Shown here: piece after piece, positions 20,272 through 20,860 of the stretch | Position numbering within the stretch: the stretch's first letter is position 1 | Layout of the letters: each line of letters begins with the position of its first letter | NCBI GenBank assembly: GCA_030672255.1 | Contig: DAOVGU010000151.1 | Coordinates: 1-20,860 of the forward strand | Direction of reading: 5' to 3' | DNA: 20,860 nt | Source of the DNA: a bacterium | GTDB lineage: Bacteria; Ratteibacteria; UBA8468 | Made by a program: the position numbers and the translations under genes | The notes under the pieces: generated by a model | Database searches by the model: none | The model's input: the letters and a program-made list of their open reading frames with translations, nothing else | Told to the model about the DNA's origin: nothing

Positions 20272-20860
20272 TTACGTCTTTGTCAACTCCAGCCAATTCT
20301 TTCCTTCCTTTACCTCCACCCTAATCGGGATGGAAAGAGAAATTGCATTTATCATATCATCCTTAACAATCTTTGTCAAAAGCTGTTTCTCCTCCTCTGG
20401 ACATTCAAAGAGAAGTTCATCATGGATTGATAGAATCATTATAGTTCTTAAATCATTCTCTGTCAAATCCTTCTCAATCCTTACCATCGCAATTTTCAAA
20501 AGCTCGGCAGCTGAGCCTTGAACCGGCATATTAACCGCGGCACGCTCGGCAATTTTCCGAATGCTTGGATTTTCACTTTTAATATTGGCAATATATCGGC
20601 GTCTACCCAGAATGGTAGAGACGTAGCCATCTTCTCTTGCTCTTTCCAAAGTCTCTTCCAAATATTCTTTAACGCGACGATACCTTTCAAAGTAGCGCGC
20701 AATAAAATCCTCTGCCTCACATCTTTTAATCTCCAACTCTTTTGCTAAACCAAAGCCGCTCATTCCATAGACAAGAGCAAAGTTTACTGTCTTTCCAATC
20801 CGTCGCATCTCTGGAGTAATGCCCCCTCCCCTGCTTTCCCCTCCCACAAGGGGAGGGGAA
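20272..20860 (-). CDS. polA: DNA polymerase I, C-terminal part
   Basis: Family A polymerase for Okazaki fragment processing and repair synthesis; only the 3' end lies in the window and the frame continues past the right edge. Visible are the finger motif B (RRIGKTVNFALVYGMSGFG), TILGRRRYI, AAVNMPVQGSAAELLKIAM and the palm motif C around IHDELLFECPEE, which carries the catalytic aspartate. Two oddities appear. Just before ITPEMRR the frame runs through a CCCCTCCC repeat (20821-20860) giving a glycine-rich insert such as GGESRGGG. At the C-terminus, the family's usual ending after NWLE is replaced by LTKT and a stop formed by the terminal repeat of the outer mobile element. Both changes avoid the catalytic motifs. 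Confidence 0.95.
   Translation of the reverse strand, partial: SPPLVGGESRGGGITPEMRRIGKTVNFALVYGMSGFGLAKELEIKRCEAEDFIARYFERYRRVKEYLEETLERAREDGYVSTILGRRRYIANIKSENPSIRKIAERAAVNMPVQGSAAELLKIAMVRIEKDLTENDLRTIMILSIHDELLFECPEEEKQLLTKIVKDDMINAISLSIPIRVEVKEGKNWLELTKT
20821..20860. repeat. CCCCTCCC repeat inside polA, cut by the window edge
   Basis: CCCCTCCCCTGC and TTTCCCCTCCCACAAGGGGA (abridged) make an imperfect palindrome read in the polA frame. It resembles the repeat in the O-antigen ligase gene at 16364-16413. Its outer end may lie beyond the window. Confidence 0.7.

Larger units (their letters stand above)
20022..20275. mobile_element. Outer element with terminal inverted repeats and an 8-bp target duplication
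   Basis: The left end GTAAATATTTAGTAAACCAC and right end GTGTTCACTGAGGATTTAC are imperfect inverted repeats of the family seen at 19183-19313. The 8 bases GTCTTTGT directly abut both ends (20014-20021 and 20276-20283), a perfect target duplication. It contains a GTAGTGG...CCACTAC repeat (20052-20058 and 20235-20241) and the inner element. It separates polA from pilin 3, and its right end supplies the polA stop codon. Confidence 0.88.

Noticed and set aside
20272..20847. A separate short gene starting with GTG at 20847.
   Set aside because: The frame is open to the window edge and the motifs are the C-terminal part of DNA polymerase I; the GTG lies in a repeat.

Overview
The window looks like a chromosomal segment from an uncultured, diderm, low-to-mid GC bacterium. 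A paired LptF/LptG and an O-antigen-ligase-like protein imply an outer membrane with LPS. The separate beta subunit of glycyl-tRNA synthetase, the tandem short prepilins with an H..G.N.LF.DGH tail, and the gap-pgk-tpiA-secG order are all familiar from candidate phyla around Omnitrophota and the PVC-adjacent groups. That placement is an inference from gene style, not a phylogeny. No rRNA, tRNA, CRISPR array, phage gene or transposase gene was found.

Layout. 17-3263 (minus): a tight glycolytic operon gap, pgk, tpiA, then secG, with a good promoter inside the 3' end of comF. 3305-3967 (minus): comF. 4142-6318 (plus): lptF-lptG, overlapping by 4 nt. 6404-10217 (plus): glyS, glyA and a dCMP deaminase. 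10384-11340: an ApbE-like flavin transferase lipoprotein. 11512-13263: recJ. 13526-15355: a RACo-type 2Fe-2S/ASKHA protein. 15330-15521 (minus): rpmB. 15590-17479 (minus): an O-antigen ligase/polymerase with C-terminal TPRs. 17727-19998 (minus): three prepilins, a possible coiled-coil microprotein, a consensus promoter and a terminator. 20272 to the right edge (minus): the 3' end of polA.

The main feature is not a gene. Almost every gap longer than 100 bp is filled with palindromic repeats of several families, often nested in one another. Copies also sit in frame inside genes: lptG, apbE, recJ (three places), the O-antigen ligase (three places) and polA. Unrelated proteins therefore share peptides such as NPVRD and SRI(K/E)YGI. 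The repeats form conserved outer frames that hold interchangeable palindromic inserts. Near the pilins there are elements with terminal inverted repeats of about 20 bp, two of them nested and each flanked by a perfect 8-bp target duplication, so at least one family moves by transposition in trans.

These elements also appear to have reshaped expression. They separate promoters from genes (glyS, pilin 2, rpmB), provide stop codons (recJ, polA, apbE), and occupy the place of normal ribosome binding sites. In glyS, and possibly apbE, a hairpin between a Shine-Dalgarno sequence and the start codon would restore near-normal spacing when folded.
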